A stretch of DNA of 64,000 nucleotides, taken from Polytrichum commune. Its lineage: Eukaryota; Streptophyta; Polytrichopsida; Polytrichales; Polytrichaceae. Shown here one piece after another: positions 8,162 through 22,800 of the stretch. The stretch is taken from assembly GCA_950295325.1 (NCBI GenBank), contig OX485806.1:44387169-44451168 (forward strand). The letters run 5' to 3'. The notes beneath the pieces are model-generated. The model was not told the origin of the DNA. It ran no database searches and saw only the letters and a program-made list of their open reading frames with translations. A program made the position numbers and the translations under genes. The first letter of the stretch is position 1, and each line of letters opens with the position of its first letter.

Positions 8162-9121
8162 GAGTTCCAAAAGGCTTAGTTGTGGCTTTTTGATGGTTAT
8201 GTAGTTATTAAGCTTAGTTTTGGAGTGGGAAGGTGCTGACTTGAGAGATCCATCCATTCAAAACTAACTTTGAGGTGTTTTGAGTTCCAAAAGGCTTAGT
8301 TTTGGCTTTTTGATGGTTATGTAGTTATTTGGCTTAGTTTTGGAGTGGAAAGGTGCTGACTTGAGAGATCCATCCATTCAAAACTAACTTTGAGGTGTTT
8401 TGAGTTCCAAAAGGCTTAGTTGTGGCTTTTTGATGGTTATGTAGTTATTTGGCTTAGTTTTGGAGTGGAAAGGTGCTGACTTGAGAGATCCATCCATTCT
8501 ATGCTTACTTTGAGGTGTTTTGAGTTCCAAAAGGCTTAGTTGTGGCTTTTTGATGGTTATGTAGTTATTTGGCTTAGTTTTGGAGTGGAAAGGTGCTGAC
8601 TTGAGAGATCCATCCATTCAAAACTAACTTTGAGGTGTTTTGAGTTCCAAAAGGCTTAGTTGTGGCTTTTTGATGGTTATGTAGTTATTAAGCTTAGTTT
8701 CGGAGTGGAAAGGTGCTGACTTGAGAGATCCATCCATTCAAAACTAACTTTGAGGTGTTTTGAGTTCCAAAAGGCTTAGTTTTGGCTTTTTGATGGTTAT
8801 GTAATTATTTGGCTTAGTTTTGGAGTGGAAAGGTGCTGACTTGAGAGATCCATCCAATCAAAACTAACTTTGAGGTGTTTTGAGTTCCAAAAGGCTTAGT
8901 TGTGGCTTTTTGATGGTTATGTAGTTATTAAGCTTAGTTTCGGAGTGGAAAGGTGCTGACTTGAGAGATCCATCCATTCAAAACTAACTTTGAGGTGTTT
9001 TGAGTTCCAAAAGGCTTAGTTTTGGCTTTTTGATGGTTATGTAGTTATTTGGCTTAGTTTTGGAGTGGAAAGGTGCTGACTTGAGAGATCCATCCAATCA
9101 AAACTAACTTTGAGGTGTTTT

Positions 9122-12100
9122 GAGTTCCAAAAGGCTTAGTTGTGGCTTTTTGATGGTTATGTAGTTATTAAGCTTAGTTTTGGAGTGGAAAGGTGCTGAC
9201 TTGAGAGATCCATCCATTCAAAACTAACTTTGAGGTGTTTTGAGTTCCAAAAGGTTTAGTTGTGGCTTTTTGATGGTTATGTAGTTATTAAGCTTAGTTT
9301 TGGAGTGGGAAGGTGCTGACTTGAGAGATCCATACATTCAAAACTAACTTTGAGTTGTTTTGAGTTCCAAAAGGCTTAGTTGTGGCTTTTTGATGGTTAT
9401 GTAGTTATTTGGCTTAGTTTTGGAGTGGAAAGGTGCTGACTTGAGAGATCCATCCATTCAAAACTAACTTTGAGGTGTTTTGAGTTCCAAAAGGCTTAGT
9501 TGTGGCTTTTTGATGGTTATGTAGTTATTAAGCTTAGTTTTGGAGTGGGAAGGTGCTGACTTGAGAGATCCATCCATTCAAAACTAACTTTGAGGTGTTT
9601 TGAGTTCCAAAAGGCTTAGTTTTGGCTTTTTGATGGTTATGTAGTTATTAAGCTTAGTTTTGGAGTGGGAAGGTGCTGACTTGAGAGATCCATCCATTCA
9701 AAACTAACTTTGAGGTGTTTTGAGTTCCAAAAGGCTTAGTTTTGGCTTTTTGATGGTTATGTAGTTATTTGGCTTAGTTTTGGAGTGGAAAGGTGCTGAC
9801 TTGAGAGATCCATCCATTCTATGCTTACTTTGAGGTGTTTTGAGTTCCAAAAGGCTTAGTTGTGGCTTTTTGATGGTTATGTAGTTATTTGGCTTAGTTT
9901 TGGAGTGGAAAGGTGCTGACTTGAGAGATCCATCCATTCAAAACTAACTTTGAGGTGTTTTGAGTTCCAAAAGGCTTAGTTGTGGCTTTTTGATGGTTAT
10001 GTAGTTATTTGGCTTAGTTTTGGAGTGGAAAGGTGCTGACTTGAGAGATCCATCCATTCAAAACTAACTTTGAGGTGTTTTGAGTTCCAAAAGGCTTAGT
10101 TGTGGCTTTTTGATGGTTATGTAGTTATTTGGCTTAGTTTTGGAGTGGAAAGGTGCTGACTTGAGAGATCCATCCATTCAAAACTAACTTTGAGGTGTTT
10201 TGAGTTCCAAAAGGCTTAGTTGTGGCTTTTTGATGGTTATGTAGTTATTTGGCTTAGTTTTGGAGTGGAAAGGTGCTGACTTGAGAGATCCATCCATTCA
10301 AAACTAACTTTGAGGTGTTTTGAGTTCCAAAAGGCTTAGTTGTGGCTTTTTGATGGTTATGTAGTTATTTGGCGTAGTTTTGGAGTGGAAAGGTGCTGAC
10401 TTGAGAGATCCATCCATTCAAAACTAACTTTGAGGTGTTTTGAGTTCCAAAAGGCTTAGTTGTGGCTTTTTGATGGTTATGTAGTTATTTGGCTTAGTTT
10501 TGGAGTGGAAAGGTGCTGACTTGAGAGATCCATCCATTCTATGCTTACTTTGAGGTGTTTTGAGTTCCAAAAGGCTTAGTTGTGGCTTTTTGATGGTTAT
10601 GTAGTTATTTGGCTTAGTTTTGGAGTGGAAAGGTGCTGACTTGAGAGATCCATCCATTCAAAACTAACTTTGAGGTGTTTTGAGTTCCAAAAGGCTTAGT
10701 TTTGGCTTTTTGATGGTTATGTAGTTATTTGGCTTAGTTTTGGAGTGGGAAGGTGCTGACTTGAGAGATCCATCCATTCAAAACTAACTTTGAGTTGTTT
10801 TGAGTTCCAAAAGGCTTAGTTGTGGCTTTTTGATGGTTATGTAGTTATTTGGCTTAGTTTTGGAGTGGGAAGGTGCTGACTTGAGAGATCCATCCATTCA
10901 AAACTAACTTTGAGGTGTTTTGAGTTCCAAAAGGCTTAGTTTTGGCTTTTTGATGGTTATGTAGTTATTTGGCTTAGTTTTGGAGTGGAAAGGTGCTGAC
11001 TTGAGAGATCCATCCAATCAAAACTAACTTTGAGGTGTTTTGAGTTCCAAAAGGCTTAGTTGTGGCTTTTTGATGGTTATTTAGTTATTAAGCTTAGTTT
11101 TGGAGTGGAAAGGTGCTGACTTGAGAGATCCATCCATTCAAAACTAACTTTGAGGTGTTTTGAGTTCCAAAAGGCTTAGTTTTGGCTTTTTGATGGTTAT
11201 GTAGTTATTTGGCTTAGTTTTGGAGTGGAAAGGTGCTGACTTGAGAGATCCATCCATTCAAAACTAACTTTGAGGTGTTTTGAGTTCCAAAAGGCTTAGT
11301 TTTGGTTTTTTGATGGTTATGTAGTTATTTGGCTTAGTTTTGGAGTGGGAAGGTGCTGACTTGAGAGATCCATCCATTCAAAACTAACTTTGAGGTGTTT
11401 TGAGTTCCAAAAGGCTTAGTTTTGGCTTTTTGATGGTTATGTAGTTATTAAGCATAGTTTTGGAGTGGGAAGGTGCTGACTTGAGATATCCATCCCTTCA
11501 AAACTAACTTTGAGGTGTTTTGAGTTCCAAAAGGCTTAGTTTTGGCTTTTTGATGGTTATGTAGTTATTTGGCTTAGTTTTGGAGTGGAAAGGTGCTGAC
11601 TTGAGAGATCCATCCAATCAAAACTAACTTTGAGGTGTTTTGAGTTCCAAAAGGCTTAGTTTTGGCTTTTTGATGGTTATGTAGTTATTAAGCTTAGTTT
11701 TGGAGTGGAAAGGTGCTGACTTGAGAGATCCATCCATTCTATGCTTACTTTGAGGTGTTTTGAGTTCCAAAAGGCTTAGTTTTGGCTTTTTGATGGTTAT
11801 GTAGTTATTAAGCTTAGTTTTGGAGTGGGAAGGTGCTGACTTGAGAGATCCATCCATTCAAAACTAACTTTGAGGTGTTTTGAGTTCCAAAAGGCTTAGT
11901 TTTGGCTTTTTGATGGTTATGTAGTTATTTGGCTTAGTTTTGGAGTGGAAAGGTGCTGACTTGAGAGATCCATCCATTCTATGCTTACTTTGAGGTGTTT
12001 TGAGTTCCAAAAGGCTTAGTTGTGGCTTTTTGATGGTTATGTAGTTATTAAGCTTAGTTTTGGAGTGGAAAGGTGCTGACTTGAGAGATCCATCCAATCA

Positions 12101-12721
12101 AAACTAACTTTGAGGTGTTTTGAGTTCCAAAAGGCTTAGTTGTGGCTTTTTGATGGTTATGTAGTTATTAAGCTTAGTTTTGGAGTGGAAAGGTGCTGAC
12201 TTGAGAGATCCATCCATTCAAAACTAACTTTGAGGTGTTTTGAGTTCCAAAAGGTTTAGTTGTGGCTTTTTGATGGTTATGTAGTTATTAAGCTTAGTTT
12301 TGGAGTGGGAAGGTGCTGACTTGAGAGATCCATCCATTCAAAACTAACTTTGAGTTGTTTTGAGTTCCAAAAGGCTTAGTTGTCGCTTTTTGATGGTTAT
12401 GTAGTTATTTGGCTTAGTTTTGGAGTGGAAAGGTGCTGACTTGAGAGATCCATCCATTCAAAACTAACTTTGAGGTGTTTTGAGTTCCAAAAGGCTTAGT
12501 TGTGGCTTTTTGATGGTTATGTAGTTATTAAGCTTAGTTTTGGAGTGGGAAGGTGCTGACTTGAGAGATCCATCCATTCAAAACTAACTTTGAGGTGTTT
12601 TGAGTTCCAAAAGGCTTAGTTTTGGCTTTTTGATGGTTATGTAGTTATTAAGCTTAGTTTTGGAGTGGGAAGGTGCTGACTTGAGAGATCCATCCATTCA
12701 AAACTAACTTTGAGGTGTTTT
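9122..12721 (+). repeat. Block duplicated at 3000-bp (25-mer) offset
   Basis: The monomer series at 9122-9721 matches 12122-12721. It includes the rare variant AAAGGTTTAG (9253 and 12253) followed by GAGTTGTTTT. A few single-base differences separate the copies: ATACATTC is private to the first, and TGTCGC to the second. This is a partly eroded higher-order duplication. Confidence 0.6.
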
Positions 12722-13441
12722 GAGTTCCAAAAGGCTTAGTTTTGGCTTTTTGATGGTTATGTAGTTATTTGGCTTAGTTTTGGAGTGGAAAGGTGCTGAC
12801 TTGAGAGATCCATCCATTCAAAACTAACTTTGAGGTGTTTTGAGTTCCAAAAGGCTTAGTTTTGGCTTTTTGATGGTTATGTAGTTATTTGGCTTAGTTT
12901 TGGAGTGGAAAGGTGCTGACTTGAGAGATCCATCCATTCAAAACTAACTTTGAGGTGTTTTGAGTTCCAAAAGGCTTAGTTTTGGCTTTTTGATGGTTAT
13001 GTAGTTATTTGGCTTAGTTTTGGAATGGAAAGGTGCTGACTTGAGAGATCCATCCAATCAAAACTAACTTTGAGGTGTTTTGAGTTCCAAAAGGCTTAGT
13101 TGTCGCTTTTTGATGGTTATGTAGTTATTAAGCTTAGTTTTGGAGTGGAAAGGTGCTGACTTGAGAGATCCATCCATTCAAAACTAACTTTGAGGTGTTT
13201 TGAGTTCCAAAAGGCTTAGTTGTGGCTTTTTGATGGTTATGTAGTTATTTGGCTTAGTTTTGGAGTGGAAAGGTGCTGACTTGAGAGATCCATCCATTCT
13301 ATGCTTACTTTGAGGTGTTTTGAGTTCCAAAAGGCTTAGTTGTGGCTTTTTGATGGTTATGTAGTTATTTGGCTTAGTTTTGGAGTGGAAAGGTGCTGAC
13401 TTGAGAGATCCATCCATTCAAAACTAACTTTGAGGTGTTTT

Positions 13442-15481
13442 GAGTTCCAAAAGGCTTAGTTGTGGCTTTTTGATGGTTATGTAGTTATTAAGCTTAGTTT
13501 CGGAGTGGAAAGGTGCTGACTTGAGAGATCCATCCATTCAAAACTAACTTTGAGGTGTTTTGAGTTCCATAAGGCTTAGTTTTGGCTTTTTGATGGTTAT
13601 GTAGTTATTTGGCTTAGTTTTGGAGTGGAAAGGTGCTGACTTGAGAGATCCATCCAATCAAAACTAACTTTGAGGTGTTTTGAGTTCCAAAAGGCTTAGT
13701 TTTGGCTTTTTGATGGTTATGTAGTTATTTGGCTTAGTTTTGGAGTGGAAAGGTGCTGACTTGAGAGATCCATCCATTCTATGCTTACTTTGAGGTGTTT
13801 TGAGTTCCAAAAGGCTTAGTTGTGGCTTTTTGATGGTTATGTAGTTATTAAGCTTAGTTTTGGAGTGGGAAGGTGCTGACTTGAGAGATCCATCCATTCA
13901 AAACTAACTTTGAGGTGTTTTGAGTTCCAAAAGGCTTAGTTTTGGCTTTTTGATGGTTATGTAGTTATTTGGCTTAGTTTTGGAGTGGAAAGGTGCTGAC
14001 TTGAGAGATCCATCCATTCAAAACTAACTTTGAGGTGTTTTGAGTTCCAAAAGGCTTAGTTTTTGCTTTTTGATGGTTATGTAGTTATTTGGCTTAGTTT
14101 TGGAGTGGAAAGGTACTGACTTGAGAGATCCATCCATTCAAAACTAACTTTGAGGTGTTTTGAGTTCCAAAAGGCTTAGTTTTGGCTTTTTGATGGTTAT
14201 GTAGTTATTTGGCTTAGTTTTGGAGTGGAAAGGTGCTGACTTGAGAGATCCATCCATTCAAAACTAACTTTGAGGTGTTTTGAGTTCCAAAAGGCTTAGT
14301 TTTGGCTTTTTGATGGTTATGTAGTTATTTGGCTTAGTTTTGGAGTGGAAAGGTGCTGACTTGAGAGATCCATCCATTCAAAACTAACTTTGAGGTGTTT
14401 TGAGTTCCAAAAGGCTTAGTTTTGGCTTTTTGATGGTTATGTAGTTCTTAAGCTTAGTTTTGGAGTGGAAAGGTGCTGACTTGAGAGATCCATCCATTCA
14501 AAACTAACTTTGAGGTGTTTTGAGTTCCAAAAGGCTTAGTTGTGGCTTTTTGATGGTTATGTAGTTATTTGGCTTAGTTTTGGAGTGGAAAGGTGCTGAC
14601 TTGAGAGATACATCCATTCTATGCTAACTTTGAGGTGTTTTGAGTTCCAAAAGGCTTAGTTGTGGCTTTTTGATGGTTATGTAGTTATTTGGCTTAGTTT
14701 TGGAGTGGAAAGGTGCTGACTTGAGAGATCCATCCATTCAAAACTAACTTTGAGGTGTTTTGAGTTCCAAAAGGCTTAGTTTTGGCTTTTTGATGGTTAT
14801 GTAGTTATTAAGCATAATTTTAGAGTGGGAAGGTGCTGACTTGAGAGATCCATCCATTCAAAACTAACTTTGAGGTGTTTTGAGTTCCAGAAGGCTTAGT
14901 TTTGGCTTTTTGATGGTTATGTAGTTATTTGGCTTAGTTTTGGAGTGGAAAGGTGCTGACTTGAGAGATCCATCCATTCAAAACTAACTTTGAGGTGTTT
15001 TGAGTTCCAAAAGGCTTAGTTGTGGCTTTTTGATGGTTATGTAGTTATTAAGCTTAGTTTCGGAGTGGAAAGGTGCTGACTTGAGAGATCCATCCATTCA
15101 AAACTAACTTTGAGGTGTTTTGAGTTCCAAAAGGCTTAGTTTTGGCTTTTTGATGGTTATGTAGTTATTTGGCTTAGTTTTGGAGTGGAAAGGTGCTGAC
15201 TTGAGAGATCCATCCAATCAAAACTAACTTTGAGGTGTTTTGAGTTCCAAAAGGCTTAGTTTTGGCTTTTTGATGGTTATGTAGTTATTAAGCTTAGTTT
15301 TGGAGTGGAAAGGTGCTGACTTGAGAGATCCATCCATTCTATGCTTACTTTGAGGTGTTTTGAGTTCCAAAAGGCTTAGTTGTGGCTTTTTGATGGTTAT
15401 GTAGTTATTAAGCTTAGTTTTGGAGTGGGAAGGTGCTGACTTGAGAGATCCATCCATTCAAAACTAACTTTGAGGTGTTTT
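13442..15481 (+). repeat. Block duplicated at 1560-bp (13-mer) offset
   Basis: The four-monomer series at 13442-13921 recurs at 15002-15481. Both begin with a unit carrying TTTCGGAG, then a unit with CCAATCA, then a minor-class unit and a GGGAAG unit. One monomer differs at positions 49-50. Confidence 0.55.
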
Positions 15482-18400
15482 GAGTTCCAAAAGGCTTAGT
15501 TGTGGCTTTTTGATGGTTATGTAGTTATTTGGCTTAGTTTTGGAGTGGAAAGGTGCTGACTTGAGAGATCCATCCATTCAAAACTAACTTTGAGGTGTTT
15601 TGAGTTCCAAAAGGCTTAGTTGTGGCTTTTTGATGGTTATGTAGTTATTTGGCTTAGTTTTGGAGTGGAAAGGTGCTGACTTGAGAGATCCATCCATTCA
15701 AAACTAACTTTGAGTTGTTTTGAGTTCCAAAAGGCTTAGTTGTGGCTTTTTGATGGTTATGTAGTTATTTGGCTTAGTTTTGGAGTGGAAAGGTGCTGAC
15801 TTGAGAGATCCATCCATTCAAAACTAACTTTGAGGTGTTTTGAGTTCCAAAAGGCTTAGTTGTGGCTTTTTGATGGTTATGTAGTTATTAAGCTTAGTTT
15901 TGGAGTGGAAAGGTGCTGACTTGAGAGATCCATCCATTCTATGCTTACTTTGAGGTGTTTTGAGTTCCAAAAGGCTTAGTTGTGGCTTTTTGATGGTTAT
16001 GTAGTTATTTGGCTTAGTTTTGGAGTGGAAAGGTGCTGACTTGAGAGATCCATCCATTCTATGCTTACTTTGAGGTGTTTTGAGTTCCAAAAGGCTTAGT
16101 TGTGGCTTTTTGATGGTTATGTAGTTATTTGGCTTAGTTTTGGAGTGGAAAGGTGCTGACTTGAGAGATCCATCCATTCAAAACTAACTTTGAGTTGTTT
16201 TGAGTTCCAAAAGGCTTAGTTGTGGCTTTTTGATGGTTATGTAGTTATTAAGCTTAGTTTTGGAGTGGGAAGGTGCTGACTTGAGAGATCCATCCATTCA
16301 AAACTAACTTTGAGGTGTTTTGAGTTCCAAAAGGCTTAGTTTTGGCTTTTTGATGGTTATGTAGTTATTTGGCTTAGTTTTGGAGTGGAAAGGTGCTGAC
16401 TTGAGAGATCCATCCATTCAAAACTAACTTTGAGGTGTTTTGAGTTCCAAAAGGCTTAGTTGTGGCTTTTTGATGGTTATGTAGTTATTTGGCTTAGTTT
16501 TGGAGTGGAAAGGTGCTGACTTGAGAGATCCATCCATTCTATGCTTACTTTGAGGTGTTTTGAGTTCCAAAAGGCTTAGTTGTGGCTTTTTGATGGTTAT
16601 GTAGTTATTTGGCTTAGTTTTGGAGTGGAAAGGTGCTGACTTGAGAGATCCATCCATTCTATGCTTACTTTGACGTGTTTTGAGTTCCAAAAGGCTTAGT
16701 TGTGGCTTTTTGATGGTTATGTAGTTATTTGGCTTAGTTTTGGAGTGGAAAGGTGCTGACTTGAGAGATCCATCCATTCTATGCTTACTTTGAGGTGTTT
16801 TGAGTTCCAAAAGGCTTAGTTGTGGCTTTTTGATGGTTATGTAGTTATTAGGCTTAGTTTTGGAGTGGAAAGGTGCTGACTTGAGAGATCCATCCAATCA
16901 AAACTAACTTTGAGGTGTTTTGAGTTCCAAAAGGCTTAGTTGTGGCTTTTTGATGGTTATGTAGTTATTAAGCTTAGTTTTGGAGTGGGAAGGTGCTGAC
17001 TTGAGAGATCCATCCATTCAAAACTAACTTTGAGGTGTTTTGAATTCCAAAAGGCTTAGTTTTGGCTTTTTGATGGTTATGTAGTTATTTGGCTTAGTTT
17101 TGGAATGGAAAGGTGCTGACTTGAGAGATCCATCCATTCTATGCTTACTTTGAGGTGTTTTGAGTTCCAAAAGGCTTAGTTGTGGTTTTTTGATGGTTAT
17201 GTAGTTATTAAGCTTAGTTTTGGAGTGGGAAGGTGCTGACTTGAGAAATCCATCCATTCAAAACTAACTTTGAGGTGTTTTGAGTTCCAAAAGGCTTAGT
17301 TGTGGCTTTTTGATGGTTATGTAGTTATTAAGCTTAGTTTTGGAGTGGAAAGGTGCTGACTTGAGAGATCCATCCATTCTATGCTTACTTTGAGGTGTTT
17401 TGAGTTCCAAAAGGCTTAGTTGTGGGTTTTTGATGGTTATGTAGTTATTAAGCTTAGTTTTGGACTGGAAAGGTGCTGACTTGAGAGATCCATCCATTCA
17501 AAACTAACTTTGAGGTGTTTTGAGTTCCAAAAGGCTTAGTTTTGGCTTTTTGGTGGTTATGTAGTTATTTGGCTTAGTTTTGGAGTGGAAAGGTGCTGAC
17601 TTGAGAGATCCATCCAATCAAAACTAACTTTGAGGTGTTTTGAGTTCCAAAAGGCTTAGTTGTGGCTTTTTGATGGTTATGTAGTTATTTGGCTTAGTTT
17701 TGGAGTGGAAAGGTGCTGACTTGAGAGATCCATCCAATCAAAACTAACTTTGAGGTGTTTTGAGTTCCAAAAGGCTTAGTTTTGGCTTTTTGATGGTTAT
17801 GTACTTATTTGGCTTAGTTTTGGAGTGGAAAGGTGCTGACTTGAAAGATCCATCCATTCAAAACTAACTTTGAGGTGTTTTGAGTTCCAAAAGGCTTAGT
17901 TTTGGCTTTTTGATGGTTATGTAGTTATTAAGCTTAGTTTTGGAGTGGGAAGGTGCTGACTTGAGAAATCCATCCATTCAAAACTAACTTTGAGGTGTTT
18001 TGAGTTCCAAAAGGCTTAGTTGTGGCTTTTTGATGGTTATGTAGTTATTTGGCTTAGTTTTGGAGTGGAAAGGTGCTGACTTGAGAGATCCATCCATTCT
18101 ATGCTTACTTTGAGGTGTTTTGAGTTCCAAAAGGCTTAGTTGTGGCTTTTTGATGGTTATGTAGTTATTAAGCTTAGTTTTGGAGTGGAAAGGTGCTGAC
18201 TTGAGAGATCCATCCATTCAAAACTAACTTTGAGGTGTTTTGAGTTCCAAAAGGCTTAGTTGTGGCTTTTTGATGGTTATGTAGTTATTAAGCTTAGTTT
18301 TGGAGTGGGAAGGTGCTGACTTGAGAGATCCATCCATTCAAAACTAACTTTGAGGTGTTTTGAGTTCCAAAAGGCTTAGTTTTGGCTTTTTGATGGTTAT

Positions 18401-19801
18401 GTAGTTATTTGGCTTAGTTTTGGAGTGGAAAGGTGCTGACTTGAGAGATCCATCCATTCTATGCTTACTTTGAGGTGTTTTGAGTTCCAAAAGGCTTAGT
18501 TGTGGCTTTTTGATGGTTATGTAGTTATTAAGCATAGTTTTGGAGTGGGAAGGTGCTGACTTGAGAGATCCATCCATTCAAAACTAACTTTGAGGTGTTT
18601 TGAGTTCCAAAAGGCTTAGTTGTGGCTTTTTGATGGTTATGTAGTTATTAAGCATAGTTTTGGAGTGGGAAGGTGCTGACTTGAGAGATCCATCCATTCA
18701 AAACTAACTTTGAGGTGTTTTGAGTTCCAAAAGGCTTAGTTGTGGCTTTTTGATGGTTATGTAGTTATTTGGCTTAGTTTTGGAGTGGAAAGGTGCTGAC
18801 TTGAGAGATCCATCCATTCAAAACTAACTTTGAGGTGTTTTGAGTTCCAAAAGGCTTAGTTTTGGCTTTTTGATGGTTATGTAGTTATTTGGCTTAGTTT
18901 TGGAGTGGAAAGGTGCTGACTTGAGAGATCCATCCATTCAAAACTAACTTTGAGGTGTTTTGAGTTCCAAAAGGCTTAGTTTTGGCTTTTTGATGGTTAT
19001 GTAGTTATTTGGCTTAGTTTTGGAGTGGAAAGGTGCTGACTTGAGAGATCCATCCATTCTATGCTTACTTTGAGGTGTTTTGAGTTCCAAAAGGCTTAGT
19101 TGTGGCTTTTTGATGGTTATGTAGTTATTTGGCTTAGTTTTGGAGTGGGAAGGTGCTGACTTGAGAGATCCATCCATTCAAAACTAACTTTGAGGTGTTT
19201 TGAGTTCCAAAAGGCTTAGTTGTGGCTTTTTGATGGTTATGTAGTTATTTGGCTTAGTTTTGGAGTGGAAAGGTGCTGACTTGAGAGATACATCCATTCT
19301 ATGCTAACTTTGAGGTGTTTTGAGTTCCAAAAGGCTTAGTTGTGGCTTTTTGATGGTTATGTAGTTATTTGGCTTAGTTTTGGAGTGGAAAGGTGCTGAC
19401 TTGAGAGATCCATCCATTCTATGCTTACTTTGAGGTGTTTTGAGTTCCAAAAGGCTTAGTTGTGGCTTTTTGATGGTTATGTAGTTATTTGGCTTAGTTT
19501 TGGAGTGGAAAGGTGCTGACTTGAGAGATCCATCCATTCAAAACTAACTTTGAGGTGTTTTGAGTTCCAAAAGGCTTAGTTGTGGCTTTTTGATGGTTAT
19601 GTAGTTATTTGGCTTAGTTTTGGAGTGGAAAGGTGCTGACTTGAGAGATACATCCATTCTATGCTTACTTTGAGGTGTTTTGAGTTCCAAAAGGCTTAGT
19701 TGTGGCTTTTTGATGGTTATGTAGTTATTTGGGTTAGTTTTGGAGTGGAAAGGTGCTGACTTGAGAGATCCATCCATTCAAAACTAACTTTGAGGTGTTT
19801 T

Positions 19802-22800
19802 GAGTTCCAAAAGGCTTAGTTGTGGCTTTTTGATGGTTATGTAGTTATTTGGCTTAGTTTTGGAGTGGAAAGGTGCTGACTTGAGAGATCCATCCATTCA
19901 AAACTAACTTTGAGGTGTTTTGAGTTCCAAAAGGCTTAGTTTTGGCTTTTTGATGGTTATGTAGTTATTTGGCTTAGTTTTGGAGTGGAAAGGTGCTGAC
20001 TTGAGAGATCCATCCATTCAAAACTAACTTTGAGGTGTTTTGAGTTCCAAAAGGCTTAGTTGTGGCTTTTTGATGGTTATGTAGTTATTACGCATAGTTT
20101 TGGAGTGGGAAGGTGCTGACTTGAGAGATCCATCCATTCAAAACTAACTTTGAGGTGTTTTGAGTTCCAAAAGGCTTAGTTGTGGCTTTTTGATGGTTAT
20201 GTAGTTATTAAGCTTAGTTTTGGAGTGGAAAGGTGCTGACTTGAGAGATCCATCCATTCAAAACTAACTTTGAGGTGTTTTGAGTTCCAAAAGGCTTAGT
20301 TGTGGCTTTTTGATGGTTATGTAGTTATTAAGCTTCCTTTTGGAGTGGGAAGGTGCTGACTTGAGAGATCCATCCATTCAAAACTAACTTTGAGGTGTTT
20401 TGAGTTCCAAAAGGCTTAGTTGTGGCTTTTTGATGGTTATGTAGTTATTAAGCATAGTTTTGGAGTGGGAAGGTGCTGACTTGAGAGATCCATCCATTCA
20501 AAACTAACTTTGAGGTGTTTTGAGTTCCAAAAGGCTTAGTTTTGGCTTTTGGATGGTTATGTAGTTATTAAGCTTCCTTTTGGAGTGGGAAGGTGCTGAC
20601 TTGAGAGATCCATCCATTCAAAACTAACTTTGAGGTGTTTTGAGTTCCAAAAGGCTTAGTTGTGGCTTTTTGATGGTTATGTAGTTATTAAGCATAGTTT
20701 TGGAGTGGGAAGGTGCTGACTTGAGAGATCCATCCATTCAAAACTAACTTTGAGGTGTTTTGAGTTCCAAAAGGCTTAGTTGTGGCTTTTTGATGGTTAT
20801 GTAGTTATTTGGCTTAGTTTTGGAGTGGAAAGGTGCTGACTTGAGAGATCCATCCATTCAAAACTAACTTTGAGGTGTTTTGAGTTCCAAAAGGCTTAGT
20901 TTTGGCTTTTTGATGGTTATGTAGTTATTTGGCTTAGTTTTGGAGTGGAAAGGTGCTGACTTGAGAGATCCATCCATTCAAAACTAACTTTGAGGTGTTT
21001 TGAGTTCCAAAAGGCTTAGTTGTGGCTTTTTGATGGTTATGTAGTTATTACGCATAGTTTTGGAGTGGGAAGGTGCTGACTTGAGAGATCCATCCATTCA
21101 AAACTAACTTTGAGGTGTTTTGAGTTCCAAAAGGCTTAGTTGTGGCTTTTTGATGGTTATGTAGTTATTTGGCTTAGTTTTGGAGTGGAAAGGTGCTGAC
21201 TTGAGAGATACATCCATTCTATGCTTACTTTGAGGTGTTTTGAGTTCCAAAAGGCTTAGTTGTGGCTTTTTGATGGTTATGTAGTTATTTGGCTTAGTTT
21301 TGGAGTGGAAAGGTGCTGACTTGAGAGATCCATCCATTCAAAACTAACTTTGAGGTGTTTTGAGTTCCAAAAGGCTTAGTTTTGGCTTTTTGATGGTTAT
21401 GTAGTTATTTGGCTTAGTTTTGGAGTGGAAAGGTGCTGACTTGAGAGATCCATCCATTCTATGCTTACTTTGAGGTGTTTTGAGTTCCAAAAGGCTTAGT
21501 TGTGGCTTTTTGATGGTTATGTAGTTATTTGGCTTAGTTTTGGAGTGGGAAGGTGCTGACTTGAGAGATCCATCCATTCAAAACTAACTTTGAGGTGTTT
21601 TGAGTTCCAAAAGGCTTAGTTGTGGCTTTTTGATGGTTATGTAGTTATTTGGCTTAGTTTTGGAGTGGAAAGGTGCTGACTTGAGAGATACATCCATTCT
21701 ATGCTAACTTTGAGGTGTTTTGAGTTCCAAAAGGCTTAGTTGTGGCTTTTTGATGGTTATGTAGTTATTTGGCTTAGTTTTGGAGTGGAAAGGTGCTGAC
21801 TTGAGAGATCCATCCATTCTATGCTTACTTTGAGGTGTTTTGAGTTCCAAAAGGCTTAGTTGTGGCTTTTTGATGGTTATGTAGTTATTTGGCTTAGTTT
21901 TGGAGTGGGAAGGTGCTGACTTGAGAGATCCATCCATTCAAAACTAACTTTGAGGTGTTTTGAGTTCCAAAAGGCTTAGTTGTGGCTTTTTGATGGTTAT
22001 GTAGTTATTTGGCTTAGTTTTGGAGTGGAAAGGTGCTGACTTGAGAGATACATCCATTCTATGCTAACTTTGAGGTGTTTTGAGTTCCAAAAGGCTTAGT
22101 TGTGGCTTTTTGATGGTTATGTAGTTATTTGGCTTAGTTTTGGAGTGGAAAGGTGCTGACTTGAGAGATCCATCCATTCAAAACTAACTTTGAGGTGTTT
22201 TGAGTTCCAAAAGGCTTCGTTGTGGCTTTTTGATGGTTATGTAGTTATTTGGCTTAGTTTTGGAGTGGAAAGGTGCTGACTTGAGAGATCCATCCATTCT
22301 ATGCTTACTTTGAGGTGTTTTGAGTTCCAAAAGGCTTAGTTGTGGCTTTTTGATGGTTATGTAGTTATTTGGCTTAGTTTTGGAGTGGAAAGGTGCTGAC
22401 TTGAGAGATCCATCCATTCAAAACTAACTTTGAGGTGTTTTGAGTTCCAAAAGGCTTCGTTGTGGCTTTTTGATGGTTATGTAGTTATTTGGCTTAGTTT
22501 TGGAGTGGAAAGGTGCTGACTTGAGAGATCCATCCATTCAAAACTAACTTTGAGGTGTTTTGAGTTCCAAAAGGCTTAGTTTTGGCTTTTTGATGGTTAT
22601 GTAGTTATTTGGCTTAGTTTTGGAGTGGAAAGGTGCTGACTTGAGAGATCCATCCATTCAAAACTAACTTTGAGGTGTTTTGAGTTCCAAAAGGCTTAGT
22701 TGTGGCTTTTTGATGGTTATGTAGTTATTACGCATAGTTTTGGAGTGGGAAGGTGCTGACTTGAGAGATCCATCCATTCAAAACTAACTTTGAGGTGTTT